In this document: piece after piece, positions 26,601 to 34,624 of the stretch
Layout of the letters: every line of letters begins with the position of its first letter
Position numbering within the stretch: position 1 is the first letter of the stretch
Assembly (NCBI RefSeq): GCF_004145845.1
Contig: NZ_SELP01000002.1
Span: forward strand, 248,001-312,000
Reading direction: 5' to 3'
DNA from: Loktanella sp. IMCC34160
GTDB lineage: Bacteria > Pseudomonadota > Alphaproteobacteria > Rhodobacterales > Rhodobacteraceae
Length of the DNA stretch: 64,000 bases
Program-made: the position numbers and the translations under genes
Notes under the pieces: model-generated
What the model was told of the DNA's origin: nothing
Database searches by the model: none
The model's input: only the letters and a program-made list of their open reading frames with translations

Positions 26601-27551
26601 CTGTCGTCCTTCGCGGTCCCGGTTCCGGTCGAGGGGCTGTTCATGGACCTGCCGCTGCTGCGCGGGGATGAGGTGCCACATGCCCCCCATTTTGCCGCCT
26701 TCAGCGACCCATGGCCGGGCAGCGTGGCGCTGTATTCCGCGCCTGCGGACTATGACTATGCGCTGAACACGGTTTCCCCCTCGACCTCTGTCGTGGGGAT
26801 CACGGAAACCGCGATTGTTCCGGCCCAACCCGGGCTGTTTGACCGTGGTCCGGCCCTGCGGGTGCGGCTGGTCACGGGGGCGCTTGGGTCCGTTTCGGCC
26901 GAGGATGTGATCGCCGGGGCCAATGTGGCGGTGATCGGCAACGGGACGCCCGACAATTGGGAGGTCATCCAATTCGCCGAGGCAGTGCTGGTGGCGGAAG
27001 ATACCTATGAGCTACGGATGCGCCTTCGGGGGCAGGCCGGGTCGGATGGGATCGCCCTGACGGGGTGGCCAGTGGGTAGCCTTGTGGTTCTGATGAACGC
27101 AACGCCGAGGCAGATCGCGCTTGCCGCCTCTGCCCGTGGGGTGACCCGGCATTTCCGCTGGGGCCCGGCCTCGCGGCCGATCGACCACGCCAGTTTCCGT
27201 CACGCCGAATATGCCTTTTCGGGCAACGGGTTGCGGCCCTATCGCGTCGGGCATCTGCGGGCCGGGGGCGGGGCGGAACCTGTCCTGTCCTGGGTCCGGC
27301 GCAGCCGTGTCGACGGCGACGGCTGGGAGGGGTTTGAGATCCCGCTGGGCGAGGATATCGAGCTTTACCGGGTTCAGGTGATCGAAGCAGGTACGGTCTT
27401 GCGCGAAGAGATCGTGACCTCACCGGGTTTCACCTACACCTCCGCAATGCAGGCGGCAGACGGGAATCCCGGCCTCTACCGGATCGAGGTGGCGCAAATC
27501 TCGGCCCAGTTTGGGCCGGGTCCGGCAGTTGGCCTTGATCTGGCGGCCTGA
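23655..27551 (+). CDS. GTA g15: megatron, central tail fibre/baseplate protein with glycosidase-like domain
   Basis: 1298 residues, the largest gene in the window. The N-terminus is hydrophobic and glycine-rich (LGGSLGGSVLGLSTAVIGRA). A TIM-barrel, glycoside hydrolase-like domain spans about residues 430-740 (FCIGSEMRSLTQIRGAGGSF, VKIGYAADWSEYHGY, DFIGIDNYMPLSDWR, PIWFTEIGCAAVEKGTNQPN). Phage tail-hub domains follow (DVIERDGVLSFVSRGLE, ADYRVDRAEISEHKMLDAVR). In RcGTA this protein forms the central tip and contacts the recipient. ATG 23655 was chosen over GTG 23652. Confidence 0.93.
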   Translation: MATIVLSAAGMALGGSLGGSVLGLSTAVIGRAVGATLGRVIDNRLMGAGSEPVETGRIDRFRLMGASDGAPVAQVYGRMRVGGQVIWATRFLEDRTTSGGGKGSPRPTTISYSYTISLAVALCEGEITHVGRIWADGQEISPDDLNMRVYTGAEDQLPDPKMEAVEGAGNVPAYRGIAYVVFEDLDLSRFGNRVPQFSFEVSRPSQPDAAPEVTDIARLVPGVALVPGTGEYALATEPVYARAGVGETAPINVNSASGQPDFVASMDALEGELPACGSVSMVVSWFGDDLCCGDCAIAPKVEQAASDPVEMPWVVSGITRASAGLVPRDGDDRPVYGGTPADASVMQAIGDLTARGKSVVFYPFLLMGQMQGNTLPDPWSGAVGQPHLPWRGRITTSLAPGVAGSPDQTAAAEAEVAAFFGTAAPGDFTVTGTSVSYTGPAEASYRRFILHYAHLCAAAGGVDAFCIGSEMRSLTQIRGAGGSFPAVAALRQLAADVRAILGPGVKIGYAADWSEYHGYQPAGTGDKLFHLDPLWADPEIDFIGIDNYMPLSDWRDGQDHADAGWESIYNLDYLRANVEGGELYDWFYHSEEARAAQIRTPIVDADGEPWVWRTKDIRGWWENHHHDRVGGVRAALPTDWVPGSKPIWFTEIGCAAVEKGTNQPNKFLDPKSSESTLPRHSNGQRDELIQNQYLRALIGHYTDPANNPTHAGTGVQMIDMGRTHVWAWDARPYPAFPGNAALWSDGENWSRGHWISGRTSIRTLAGVVDEICARSGVTGADVSRLHGIVRGYAVTDVDTARAALQPLMLAHGFDVIERDGVLSFVSRGLEDPVEVDAGKAVLVDPDQPTVDRSRAPAAELAGRVRLLHVDPDSDYAARATEAIFPDEATFAVSQSELPMALIGSEARAITERWLSEARVARDRVQLALPPSRSDIGAGDVIRLDGADYRVDRAEISEHKMLDAVRIEPALYDRRLSGADSFGLSSFAVPVPVEGLFMDLPLLRGDEVPHAPHFAAFSDPWPGSVALYSAPADYDYALNTVSPSTSVVGITETAIVPAQPGLFDRGPALRVRLVTGALGSVSAEDVIAGANVAVIGNGTPDNWEVIQFAEAVLVAEDTYELRMRLRGQAGSDGIALTGWPVGSLVVLMNATPRQIALAASARGVTRHFRWGPASRPIDHASFRHAEYAFSGNGLRPYRVGHLRAGGGAEPVLSWVRRSRVDGDGWEGFEIPLGEDIELYRVQVIEAGTVLREEIVTSPGFTYTSAMQAADGNPGLYRIEVAQISAQFGPGPAVGLDLAA

Positions 27552-27554
27552 TCG

Positions 27555-27839
27555 GTGCGCCCGCTTCTTCCCGGTGATCTGGATATGGCGGTTCGGGCGC
27601 TTCTTGCGGTGCCTGAACCGGACCGGCCCGGGCTGGCCCGGCAATTGCTGGACGAGGCGCAGGTGGCCGACAAAACCTGCCGCCGCCTTGGTCGGGCGCA
27701 TCCCGCGTTTGGGGATGGAAGCCTCTACGAGGCGGCGCGCAGGCATCAGCGCGAAAGCCTGCCAGACTATTGCAACGACAGCTATTGCGCGGCCCTTGCC
27801 GTGCTGATCGAGGCTGTCATGGCCCGAAAATCGGCCTAG
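27555..27839 (+). CDS. Small conserved protein downstream of GTA g15
   Basis: 94 residues, GTG start 3 bases after the g15 stop. Sequence begins MRPLLPGDLDMAVRALLAVP and contains RQLLDEAQVADKTCRRLGRA and SLYEAARRH. Helical, with no signal peptide or TM. The spacing implies co-transcription and translational coupling with g15. It resembles short proteins found next to GTA clusters in Rhodobacteraceae, without known function. Its TAG stop overlaps by two bases the stop of the convergent DksA-like gene. Confidence 0.75.
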   Translation: MRPLLPGDLDMAVRALLAVPEPDRPGLARQLLDEAQVADKTCRRLGRAHPAFGDGSLYEAARRHQRESLPDYCNDSYCAALAVLIEAVMARKSA

Positions 27840-28174
27840 CCGCGCATGCAGGACAGGCAGCGCGGGACGGTCGGGTCGGCCTCCAGCCGGGCAGGGGGCA
27901 GGTCTTCGCCGCAGTCGGTGCAATAGCCGAACTCGCCCTCGTCGATCCGGGCCAGAGCCGCGATAATCCTTTGTCGTTGCGCCTGTCTGCGCCCGGCCTG
28001 TGCCTGCGCCATCGCCTGATTTTGCAGGGCATCCATGCGGGACAGACGGCCAACGGCCTGCTGATCCAGTTCAACCACCTTTTGCGCGTCAGCGCCACGG
28101 GCGTCTTCATCCTCCAGCCCGGCCAGAAGGGCGCGCAGTTTTTCGCGATAGAACTCAAGGTCTTGGTCATTCAT
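27836..28174 (-). CDS. TraR/DksA-family zinc finger protein
   Basis: 112 residues: helical N-terminal part (MNDQDLEFYREKLRALLAGL and AQRQRIIAALARIDEGEFG), then a four-Cys zinc finger (CTDCGE...CLSC). DksA-type proteins enter the RNA polymerase secondary channel and modulate rRNA and other promoters with ppGpp. It is shorter than classical DksA (about 150 residues), so it is a paralogue. ATG 28174 (MNDQDLEFY) with AAGGGATCACGCG upstream is favoured over ATGs further upstream. Confidence 0.88.
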   Translation of the reverse strand: MNDQDLEFYREKLRALLAGLEDEDARGADAQKVVELDQQAVGRLSRMDALQNQAMAQAQAGRRQAQRQRIIAALARIDEGEFGYCTDCGEDLPPARLEADPTVPRCLSCMRG

Positions 28175-28261
28175 TCGCGTGATCCCTTCCATCACGGCTT
28201 TGTTCTTGGCCAAGGAACCCTATCTGGGGTAGAACGCCAGTGAAAGACAAAGAGGTGCCCC

Positions 28262-29074
28262 ATGGCCCGGACCCAACCACAGCTTGCCAATATCGATCCC
28301 GTCTGGGACCGCATCTGCCGCGAGGCCGAAGAGGCGATTGCGGCCGAACCGCTTATGGGCAGCCTGCTGCATCAGGGCATTCTGCACCACGCCTCCTTTG
28401 ACCGGGCGCTGGCCTTCCGGATTTCGATGAAACTCGCCTCCGAGGAAATGTCGGAACAGATTCTGCGCGAGATCGCGGATCATGCCTTTGCCTCTGCCCC
28501 AGATCTTGTCGCGGCCTGCCGCGCTGACCTTGTCGCGGTCTATGAACGTGACCCGGCCTGCCACCGCTACATGCAGCCGCTTTTGTATTTCAAAGGCTAT
28601 CAGGCGGTGCAAAGCTATCGACTGGGCCATTGGCTGTGGCAGCAGGGGCGCAAGGATCTTGCCTATTTCATCCAGATGCGGGTGTCCGAGGTGTTCGGCG
28701 TGGACATTCACCCCGCCGCGCGGATCGGCAAAGGGCTGATGATCGACCATGCCCATTCCATCGTGATCGGCGAAACCGCCGTGGTGGGCGACAATGTGTC
28801 GATGCTGCATTCGGTCACGCTGGGCGGGACCGGCAAGGAAGAGGAAGACCGGCATCCGAAGATCGGCAATGGCGTGCTGATCGGGGCCGGCGCGAAGGTT
28901 CTGGGCAATATCACGGTGGGCTGCTGTTCGCGGATCGCCGCCGGGTCGGTGGTGCTGAAGGATATCCCGTCGTCGGTGACGGTGGCGGGTGTGCCGGCCA
29001 AGATCGTGGGCGAAGCGGGATGCGACCAGCCCTCGGTCGAGATGGACCAGACCCACATCGGCAAGGACGACTGA
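28262..29074 (+). CDS. cysE: Serine O-acetyltransferase
   Basis: 270 residues. Makes O-acetylserine from serine and acetyl-CoA, the first step of cysteine synthesis. N-terminal helical domain (DPVWDRICREAEEAIAAEPL) and left-handed beta-helix repeats (IGKGLMIDHAHSIVIGETAV, VTLGGTGKEEEDRHPKIGNG, VLIGAGAKVLGNITVG) with active-site DHAH and GGTGKE...RHPK. cysE next to the GTA cluster is a conserved neighbourhood in Rhodobacteraceae. cysK lies 0.5 kb away. Confidence 0.97.
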   Translation: MARTQPQLANIDPVWDRICREAEEAIAAEPLMGSLLHQGILHHASFDRALAFRISMKLASEEMSEQILREIADHAFASAPDLVAACRADLVAVYERDPACHRYMQPLLYFKGYQAVQSYRLGHWLWQQGRKDLAYFIQMRVSEVFGVDIHPAARIGKGLMIDHAHSIVIGETAVVGDNVSMLHSVTLGGTGKEEEDRHPKIGNGVLIGAGAKVLGNITVGCCSRIAAGSVVLKDIPSSVTVAGVPAKIVGEAGCDQPSVEMDQTHIGKDD

Positions 29075-29094
29075 CCCTTTACGGGCCGACAGAT

Positions 29095-29126
29095 AGGGGC
29101 CGCACCTTCGGGCGCGGCCCTTTTTC
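29095..29126 (+). terminator. Rho-independent terminator of cysE
   Basis: GGGCCGC-A-CC TTCG GG-C-GCGGCCC with a TTTTTCG tail: a 10-position stem with one mismatch and a TTCG loop. Confidence 0.88.
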
Positions 29127-29129
29127 GTT

Positions 29130-29462
29130 TCAGGTCAGCTGGTCGTAGGCTTCCAGCGCCTTGACCCCGTACATGTAGGACGGGCCGCCGCCCATCATGA
29201 TGCAAGTGGCGATGGTTTCGACGATCTCGTCTCGGGTAGCCCCGGCCTTGACCGCGCCACGGACGTGAAACCCGATACAATCGACGCAGCGGGTGGCAAT
29301 GCCGATGGCCACGCATTGCAGTTCCTTGTCCTTCGTGGACAGGGCCCCGTCTGACAGGGCGGCATGGTGCATCTGGGTAAAGGCCTTGGCCGCCTCGGGG
29401 TGGGCCTTTCGGAAATCCTTGGTCAGGTCGGTCGTTTCGTTCAGTGCGGCGGTCCAGTCCAT
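29130..29462 (-). CDS. Carboxymuconolactone decarboxylase/AhpD-like family protein
   Basis: 110 residues. The redox-type motif CVDCIGFHVRGAVKAGATRD (Cys-x2-Cys-x3-His) followed by EIVETIATCIMMGGGPSYMY is characteristic of AhpD-like CMD proteins. These often act as small peroxidases or, in other cases, decarboxylases; substrate unknown. AGGAGAGCCAG precedes ATG 29462. Single gene, convergent with cysE. Confidence 0.9.
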   Translation of the reverse strand: MDWTAALNETTDLTKDFRKAHPEAAKAFTQMHHAALSDGALSTKDKELQCVAIGIATRCVDCIGFHVRGAVKAGATRDEIVETIATCIMMGGGPSYMYGVKALEAYDQLT

Positions 29463-29609
29463 CTGGCTCTCCTGTCATTGGTGTCGCCCCCTGATAGGGC
29501 AGCAACCGGGACAGGGCTTTGCGATGGATCAACTTCTAAACGGGCGGACTTGGGACAGCCCAAAGCAGATGTGCTACCTTGGATCTACACACAGCAGATG
29601 GAGGGATGG

Positions 29610-30683
29610 ATGACTGGCTTCTCGACCAAGGGGCGCGGCAAAACCTACGATTCGATCGTGGATACGGTGGGGGATACGCCCGTTGTCCGTATCAATCGGA
29701 TCGCCCCGAAGAATGTGACGATCTATGTGAAAACCGAATCCGCCAATCCGGCGGGTTCGGTCAAGGACCGGTTGGCCCTGTCGATCATCGAAGCGGCCGA
29801 ACGGGAAGGGGCGCTGAAACCGGGGCAGACGGTGGTTGAGGCCACCTCGGGGAACACCGGCATCGGTCTGGCGATGGTCTGCGCGGCCAAGGGCTATCCG
29901 CTTGTCATCACGATGGTCGAGACCTTCTCGGTCGAGCGGCGGCGTCTGATGCGTTTTCTGGGCGCGAAGGTCATCCTGACCCCGAAGGAAAAGAAGGGGT
30001 TCGGAATGTACCGGAAGGCGGAAGAGCTGGCCAAGCAGAACGGCTGGTTCTTTGCCCGGCAATTCGAGACCAAGGCGAACGCGGATATCCACGAACGGAC
30101 CACGGCACGGGAAATCATCACTGATTTCGCGGGCGAGCGCCTTGATTACGTCGTGTCCGGCTACGGGACCGGCGGCACCGTGACGGGAATCGGACGGGTC
30201 CTGCGCAAGGAACGGCCGGACACGAAGATCATCCTGACCGAACCGGCCAATGCCGCGATTGTCGGCTCCGGCTCTGCCCAGGAACGGCTGGAAGACGGTT
30301 CGCCGGCAGGCAGCCACCCCAATTGGGAACCGCATCCGATTCAGGGCTGGACCCCAGATTTCATCCCGCTTGTCCTGCAAGAGGCCATCGACAAGGCCTA
30401 TTACGACGAGTTGCATCCGGTGACGGGGCCCGAAGGTATGGCATGGGCAAAACGGCTGGCGGCAGAGGAAGGCATCTTTACCGGGATTTCCGGCGGGTCG
30501 ACCTTTGCGACGGCGATCAAAGTGGCCGAATCCGCCCCGGATGGGTCGGTGATCCTGTGCATGCTGCCCGATACCGGAGAACGGTATCTGTCGACGCCGC
30601 TGTTCGAGGATGTCGAAGCGGTCATGACCGAAGAAGAGATCGCCCTGATGAAATCGACGCCCGGCTATCACTACGGCGTCTGA
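29610..30683 (+). CDS. cysK: Cysteine synthase A (O-acetylserine sulfhydrylase)
   Basis: 357 residues. PLP enzyme making cysteine from O-acetylserine and sulfide. PLP Lys52 in SANPAGSVKDRLALSI, substrate loop TSGNTGIGLAM, phosphate loop YGTGGTVTGIGRVL and TGISGGSTFA. ATG 29610 follows GGAGGGATGG; another in-frame ATG 12 bases earlier has no ribosome site. Together with nearby cysE it forms the cysteine synthesis pair, though the two are not in one operon (an antisense gene and a terminator lie between). Confidence 0.96.
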   Translation: MTGFSTKGRGKTYDSIVDTVGDTPVVRINRIAPKNVTIYVKTESANPAGSVKDRLALSIIEAAEREGALKPGQTVVEATSGNTGIGLAMVCAAKGYPLVITMVETFSVERRRLMRFLGAKVILTPKEKKGFGMYRKAEELAKQNGWFFARQFETKANADIHERTTAREIITDFAGERLDYVVSGYGTGGTVTGIGRVLRKERPDTKIILTEPANAAIVGSGSAQERLEDGSPAGSHPNWEPHPIQGWTPDFIPLVLQEAIDKAYYDELHPVTGPEGMAWAKRLAAEEGIFTGISGGSTFATAIKVAESAPDGSVILCMLPDTGERYLSTPLFEDVEAVMTEEEIALMKSTPGYHYGV

Positions 30684-30702
30684 TCGGGCGAGGCCGAAAG
30701 GA

Positions 30703-30726
30703 AAGGGCGCCCGATGGGGCGCCCTT
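30703..30726. terminator. Bidirectional terminator between cysK and pdhC
   Basis: AAGGGCGCCC-GATG-GGGCGCCCTT, a 10-bp perfect stem between two convergent genes, followed by CCGATTTCC on the plus strand and TCCTTTCGG on the minus strand. T-tracts are short. Confidence 0.75.
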
Positions 30727-30747
30727 CCGATTTCCGGAACTTGGTGA

Positions 30748-32058
30748 TCAGGCCAGCATGACCATCGGGTTTTCAAGGTTGTCCTTGATCGCCTGAAGCA
30801 GGTTCGCCCCAAGCGCCCCGTCGATCACCCGGTGGTCGACCGAAAGGGTCACCGACATCACCGTGCCGACCGCCAGTTCACCATCCTTGCCGACGATCGG
30901 TTTCTTCACCCCGGCACCGACCGCGAGGATCGCGGCATGGGGCGGGTTGATGATCGCGTCGAAATTATCGACCCCGAACATGCCAAGGTTGGAGATCGCA
31001 AAGCTGCCGCCCTGATATTCATGCGGGGCCAGTTTGCGGTCCCGGGCGCGCGCGGCCAGATCCTTCATCTGCGAGGACAGGGCCGAGAGCGATTTGGTGT
31101 CGGCGTCCTGAAGGACCGGGGTGAACAACCCGCCTTCGATAGCGACGGCCACGGCCACGTCCGACTTTTCGAACCGCAGCACCCGATCCCCGGCCCAGAC
31201 CGCATTTGCATCCGGCACCTGTTGCAGGGCAAGGGCGCAGGCCTTGATGATGAAGTCGTTGACCGACAGCTTCACGCCACGCCCTTCAAGCTGGGCGTTC
31301 AACTGGCCACGGAACTTCAAGAGCGCATCCAATTGAATGTCCCGGCGCAGGTAGAAATGCGGCACGGACTGCTTGGCCTCGGTCAGGCGGGCGGCAATGG
31401 TCTTGCGCATCCCGTCCAGCTTGACTTCTTCAAAGGGGCGGCCCTCGTAGGTCTTGAGGACCAAATCGGTCGACGGGCCAGAGGCCATGGCGGCGGGGGC
31501 AGCCGCGGCAGGCGCGGCGGCAGGGGCCGAAGCCGGAGCCGCGGCAGCGCCGGGCTGGGCGTTTTCGACATCCGCCTTCACGACACGGCCATGCGGGCCG
31601 GAGCCCTTGACGGCCGCCAGATCGACACCCTTCTGCGCCGCGATCCGACGGGCGAGGGGAGAGGCGAAGATGCGTCCACCGTCGGCAGCCTTGGGGGCTG
31701 CGGGGGCAGGGGTTGCGGCCACCCCTTCGGGGGCCGCCTTGGCGTCCGCGGCGGGCTGCGCCGCCGGGGCCGGAGCCGGAGCGGCGGCGCCAGAGCCGAT
31801 ATCATCGGCGCTTTCGCCCTCGTCCAGCAGGATGGCGATGGGAGTGTTGACCTTGACCCCTTCGGTGCCTTCACCGATCAGGATCTTGCCGACGGTGCCT
31901 TCGTCAACGGCCTCAAACTCCATCGTCGCCTTGTCGGTTTCAATCTCGGCGATGATGTCGCCGGACGATACGGTATCGCCTTCCTTCACAAGCCACTTGG
32001 CAAGGGTCCCTTCCTCCATCGTGGGGGAGAGGGCGGGCATCAGGATTTCGGTGGGCAT
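30748..32058 (-). CDS. pdhC: Pyruvate dehydrogenase E2, dihydrolipoamide acetyltransferase
   Basis: 436 residues. Lipoyl domain at 1-80 (lipoyl Lys in [17 protein letters not shown]), an Ala/Pro-rich linker, peripheral subunit-binding domain near 130 ([20 protein letters not shown]), a second linker, and the CoA-acetyltransferase core ending with the catalytic HxxxDG motif [19 protein letters not shown]. Transfers acetyl from lipoamide to CoA. Last gene of pdhABC, 12 bases after pdhB. No E3 (lpd) gene is in the window. Confidence 0.97.
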   Translation of the reverse strand: MPTEILMPALSPTMEEGTLAKWLVKEGDTVSSGDIIAEIETDKATMEFEAVDEGTVGKILIGEGTEGVKVNTPIAILLDEGESADDIGSGAAAPAPAPAAQPAADAKAAPEGVAATPAPAAPKAADGGRIFASPLARRIAAQKGVDLAAVKGSGPHGRVVKADVENAQPGAAAAPASAPAAAPAAAAPAAMASGPSTDLVLKTYEGRPFEEVKLDGMRKTIAARLTEAKQSVPHFYLRRDIQLDALLKFRGQLNAQLEGRGVKLSVNDFIIKACALALQQVPDANAVWAGDRVLRFEKSDVAVAVAIEGGLFTPVLQDADTKSLSALSSQMKDLAARARDRKLAPHEYQGGSFAISNLGMFGVDNFDAIINPPHAAILAVGAGVKKPIVGKDGELAVGTVMSVTLSVDHRVIDGALGANLLQAIKDNLENPMVMLA

Positions 32059-32070
32059 GTCTCGATCTCC

Positions 32071-33438
32071 TTAGCGGTAAGTGACTTGTTTCACGGCGTC
32101 GATCACCTCGGCGGTGGTCAAAAGCGCGTGCTTTTCAAGGTTGGCGGCATAGGGCATGGGCACGTCCTTGCCGGTGCAGTTCAGGACCGGCGCATCGAGG
32201 TAATCGAAAGCGTTGGTCATAATATAGGCCGACAGGTGGTTGCCGATGGAACCGACGGGCCAACCCTCTTCCACGGTGACGCAGCGGTTGGTCTTCATGA
32301 CCGAGGCAATCACGGTGTCGTAGTCGAGGGGGCGCAGGGTGCGCAGGTCGATCACCTCGGCGCTGATGCCTTCGGCGGCCAGCTTTTCGGCGGCCTCCAT
32401 CGCATAGGTCATGCCGATCCCGAAGGAAACGATGGTCACATCCTCGCCCACACGGGCCACGCGGGCCTTGCCGAAGGGCACGGTGAAATCATCCATTACC
32501 GGCACGTCGAAGGTCTTGCCGTAGAGGATTTCATTTTCAAGGAAGATGACCGGGTTCGGGTCGCGAATGGCGGTCTTCATCAGGCCCTTATAGTCGGCGG
32601 CCGTGTAGGGCATGACGACCTTGAGGCCCGGAACCATCGCATACCACGCGGCATAGTCCTGGCTGTGCTGTGCGCCGACGCGGGCGGCCGCACCGTTGGG
32701 GCCACGGAAGACCATGGGCGCGCCCATCTGGCCGCCGGACATATAGAGCGTCTTGGCGGCAGAGTTGATCAGGTGGTCGATCGCCTGCATGGCAAAGTTG
32801 AAGGTCATGAATTCGACGATCGGCTTCAGCCCGCCAAAGGCGGCACCGGTGGCGATCCCGGCAAAGCCGTGTTCGGTGATCGGGGTGTCGATCACGCGCT
32901 TGGCGCCAAATTCGTCCAGAAGGCCTTGGGAAATCTTGTAGGCGCCCTGATACTCACCGACCTCTTCCCCCATCAGGAACACGTCTTCGTCGCGACGCAT
33001 CTCCTCGGCCATGGCGTCGCGCAGGGCTTCGCGGACCGTCTGGGTCTTCATCTCGGTGCCTTCGGGCCAGTCGGGGCTGGTGTCGGGGGCCGGGGCCGCG
33101 GCGGCGGCCTGCGCCGGCACGCTGGCCGGGGCCTCGGACGCGGCGGGGGCGGCCTCGGCGGTCGGCGCGGCGCTTGCCACGTCATCCGCGCTTTCGCCCT
33201 CTTCGACGAGGACCGCGATGGGCGTGTTGACCTTCACAGCCTCGGTCCCTTCGGCCACGAGGATCTTGCCGACGATGCCTTCGTCGACGGCTTCGAATTC
33301 CATCGTGGCCTTGTCGGTTTCAATTTCGGCGATGATATCGCCGGATTTGACGGTGTCGCCTTCCTTGACCAGCCATTTGGCCAGCGTGCCTTCCTCCATC
33401 GTGGGGGAGAGGGCGGGCATAAGCAGTTCGGTTGCCAT
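32071..33438 (-). CDS. pdhB: Pyruvate dehydrogenase E1 beta subunit with N-terminal lipoyl domain
   Basis: 455 residues, about 120 longer than a plain E1-beta because of a lipoyl domain at 1-80 ([17 protein letters not shown]) joined by an Ala/Pro linker. This fusion is a hallmark of alphaproteobacterial PDH. The E1-beta part starts about residue 130 ([20 protein letters not shown]) with [40 protein letters not shown] and the C-terminal [15 protein letters not shown]. It works with PdhA to decarboxylate pyruvate. Confidence 0.97.
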   Translation of the reverse strand: MATELLMPALSPTMEEGTLAKWLVKEGDTVKSGDIIAEIETDKATMEFEAVDEGIVGKILVAEGTEAVKVNTPIAVLVEEGESADDVASAAPTAEAAPAASEAPASVPAQAAAAAPAPDTSPDWPEGTEMKTQTVREALRDAMAEEMRRDEDVFLMGEEVGEYQGAYKISQGLLDEFGAKRVIDTPITEHGFAGIATGAAFGGLKPIVEFMTFNFAMQAIDHLINSAAKTLYMSGGQMGAPMVFRGPNGAAARVGAQHSQDYAAWYAMVPGLKVVMPYTAADYKGLMKTAIRDPNPVIFLENEILYGKTFDVPVMDDFTVPFGKARVARVGEDVTIVSFGIGMTYAMEAAEKLAAEGISAEVIDLRTLRPLDYDTVIASVMKTNRCVTVEEGWPVGSIGNHLSAYIMTNAFDYLDAPVLNCTGKDVPMPYAANLEKHALLTTAEVIDAVKQVTYR

Positions 33439-33459
33439 TGGGGTATCTCCTCCCGGAAC

Positions 33460-34461
33460 TCAGGCGTAAATGTCGGTCCAAAGCTCCGCCAGCGCGGGCT
33501 CGGGGCTTTCTTTCGAAAACTCTGCGGCCTCGTTGACGATCTCTTTGATCTCTTTGTCGATCTTCTTGAGATCGTCTTCGCTCGCGTGCTTTCCGGTCAG
33601 AAGGATGCCGCGCACCTGTTCGATGGGGTCGCGTTCTTCGCGCATCTTCTGCACTTCTTCGCGGGTGCGGTATTTCGCCGGGTCGGACATCGAATGGCCG
33701 CGATAGCGATAGGTCTTCACCTCAAGGATGTAGGGGCCCTTGCCGGCGCGGCAGTGGGCGACGGCGCGTTCGCCTGCCTCTTTCACAGCCAGAACCGACA
33801 TCCCGTCAACTTCTTCGCCCTCGATGCCGTAGGCGGCACCGCGACCGAAAAGCGAGGTCGACTTGGTCGACCGCTTCACGCTGGTGCCCATGGCGTATTG
33901 GTTGTTCTCGATCACGAAGATGACCGGAAGGTCCCAAAGCTCGGCCATGTTGTAGGTCTCGTAGACCTGGCCCTGGTTGGCCGCGCCATCACCAAAATAG
34001 GCGAAGGTGACGTTGTCGTTGCCCTTGTATTTGTCGCTGAAGGCAAGACCTGCGCCCAGCGGCACCTGCGCGCCGACGATCCCGTGGCCGCCGTAGAAAT
34101 GCTTCTCTTTCGAGAACATGTGCATCGAGCCGCCCTTGCCCTTGGAATAGCCGCCTTCGCGGCCGGTCAGCTCGGCCATGACGCCCTTGGGATCCATGCC
34201 ACAGGCCAGCATATGGCCGTGGTCGCGGTACGAGGTGATGCGCTTGTCGCCATCCTTTGCCGCGGCTTCCAGACCGACGACAACCGCTTCCTGACCGATA
34301 TAAAGGTGGCAGAAACCGCCAATCAGGCCCATACCATACAGCTGGCCCGCTTTTTCCTCGAACCGGCGGATCAGCAGCATTTCGCGGTAATAGTGAAGCA
34401 GTTCATCAGCCGATACGTTCGGCTTTGCGGCGGCGTCCGCCGTTTTCTTCTTCGCGACCAT
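33460..34461 (-). CDS. pdhA: Pyruvate dehydrogenase E1 alpha subunit
   Basis: 333 residues. Thiamine diphosphate motif GDGAANQGQVYETYNMAELW ending in VIENN, substrate and phosphorylation-loop region YRYRGHSMSDPAKYRTREEV, and N-terminal RRFEEKAGQLYGMGLIGGFC. First gene of pdhABC. ACGGAGGACTC precedes ATG 34461. A 24-bp palindrome 23 bases upstream of the start is a likely operator. Confidence 0.97.
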   Translation of the reverse strand: MVAKKKTADAAAKPNVSADELLHYYREMLLIRRFEEKAGQLYGMGLIGGFCHLYIGQEAVVVGLEAAAKDGDKRITSYRDHGHMLACGMDPKGVMAELTGREGGYSKGKGGSMHMFSKEKHFYGGHGIVGAQVPLGAGLAFSDKYKGNDNVTFAYFGDGAANQGQVYETYNMAELWDLPVIFVIENNQYAMGTSVKRSTKSTSLFGRGAAYGIEGEEVDGMSVLAVKEAGERAVAHCRAGKGPYILEVKTYRYRGHSMSDPAKYRTREEVQKMREERDPIEQVRGILLTGKHASEDDLKKIDKEIKEIVNEAAEFSKESPEPALAELWTDIYA

Positions 34462-34483
34462 GAGTCCTCCGTCCTGGCTAGCG

Positions 34484-34507
34484 AGATAGTTTAGCTTTAA
34501 ACTATCT
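34484..34507 (-). promoter_or_regulatory. Operator-like palindrome upstream of pdhA
   Basis: AGATAGTTTA-GCTT-TAAACTATCT: 10-bp perfect arms with a 4-bp spacer in a short AT-rich patch. It sits between a TTTATAG box and the pdhA ribosome site. The size and symmetry suit a dimeric repressor such as a MarR- or GntR-type protein; identity unknown. Confidence 0.6.
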
Positions 34508-34624
34508 ATAAAGCATGACGTGACGAAAAGCGAGCGTCAATGAGAAAGCCCGGCGAATAGGTGCCTTGCGCGGGGCGCAAGGGTGGGCACATCATCCCCA
34601 AGGGCCGTAATGAAGGAGGATCAG

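Noticed and set aside
11317-27551. Interpretation as an ordinary prophage
   Set aside because: No integrase, repressor, replication or lysis genes and no attachment-site repeats. Gene order and sizes match RcGTA g1-g15 throughout.
30832-34494. A 1220-codon open frame on the plus strand
   Set aside because: It is exactly antisense to pdhC-pdhB-pdhA, which have full family motifs and ribosome sites. High GC leaves the opposite frame open by chance.
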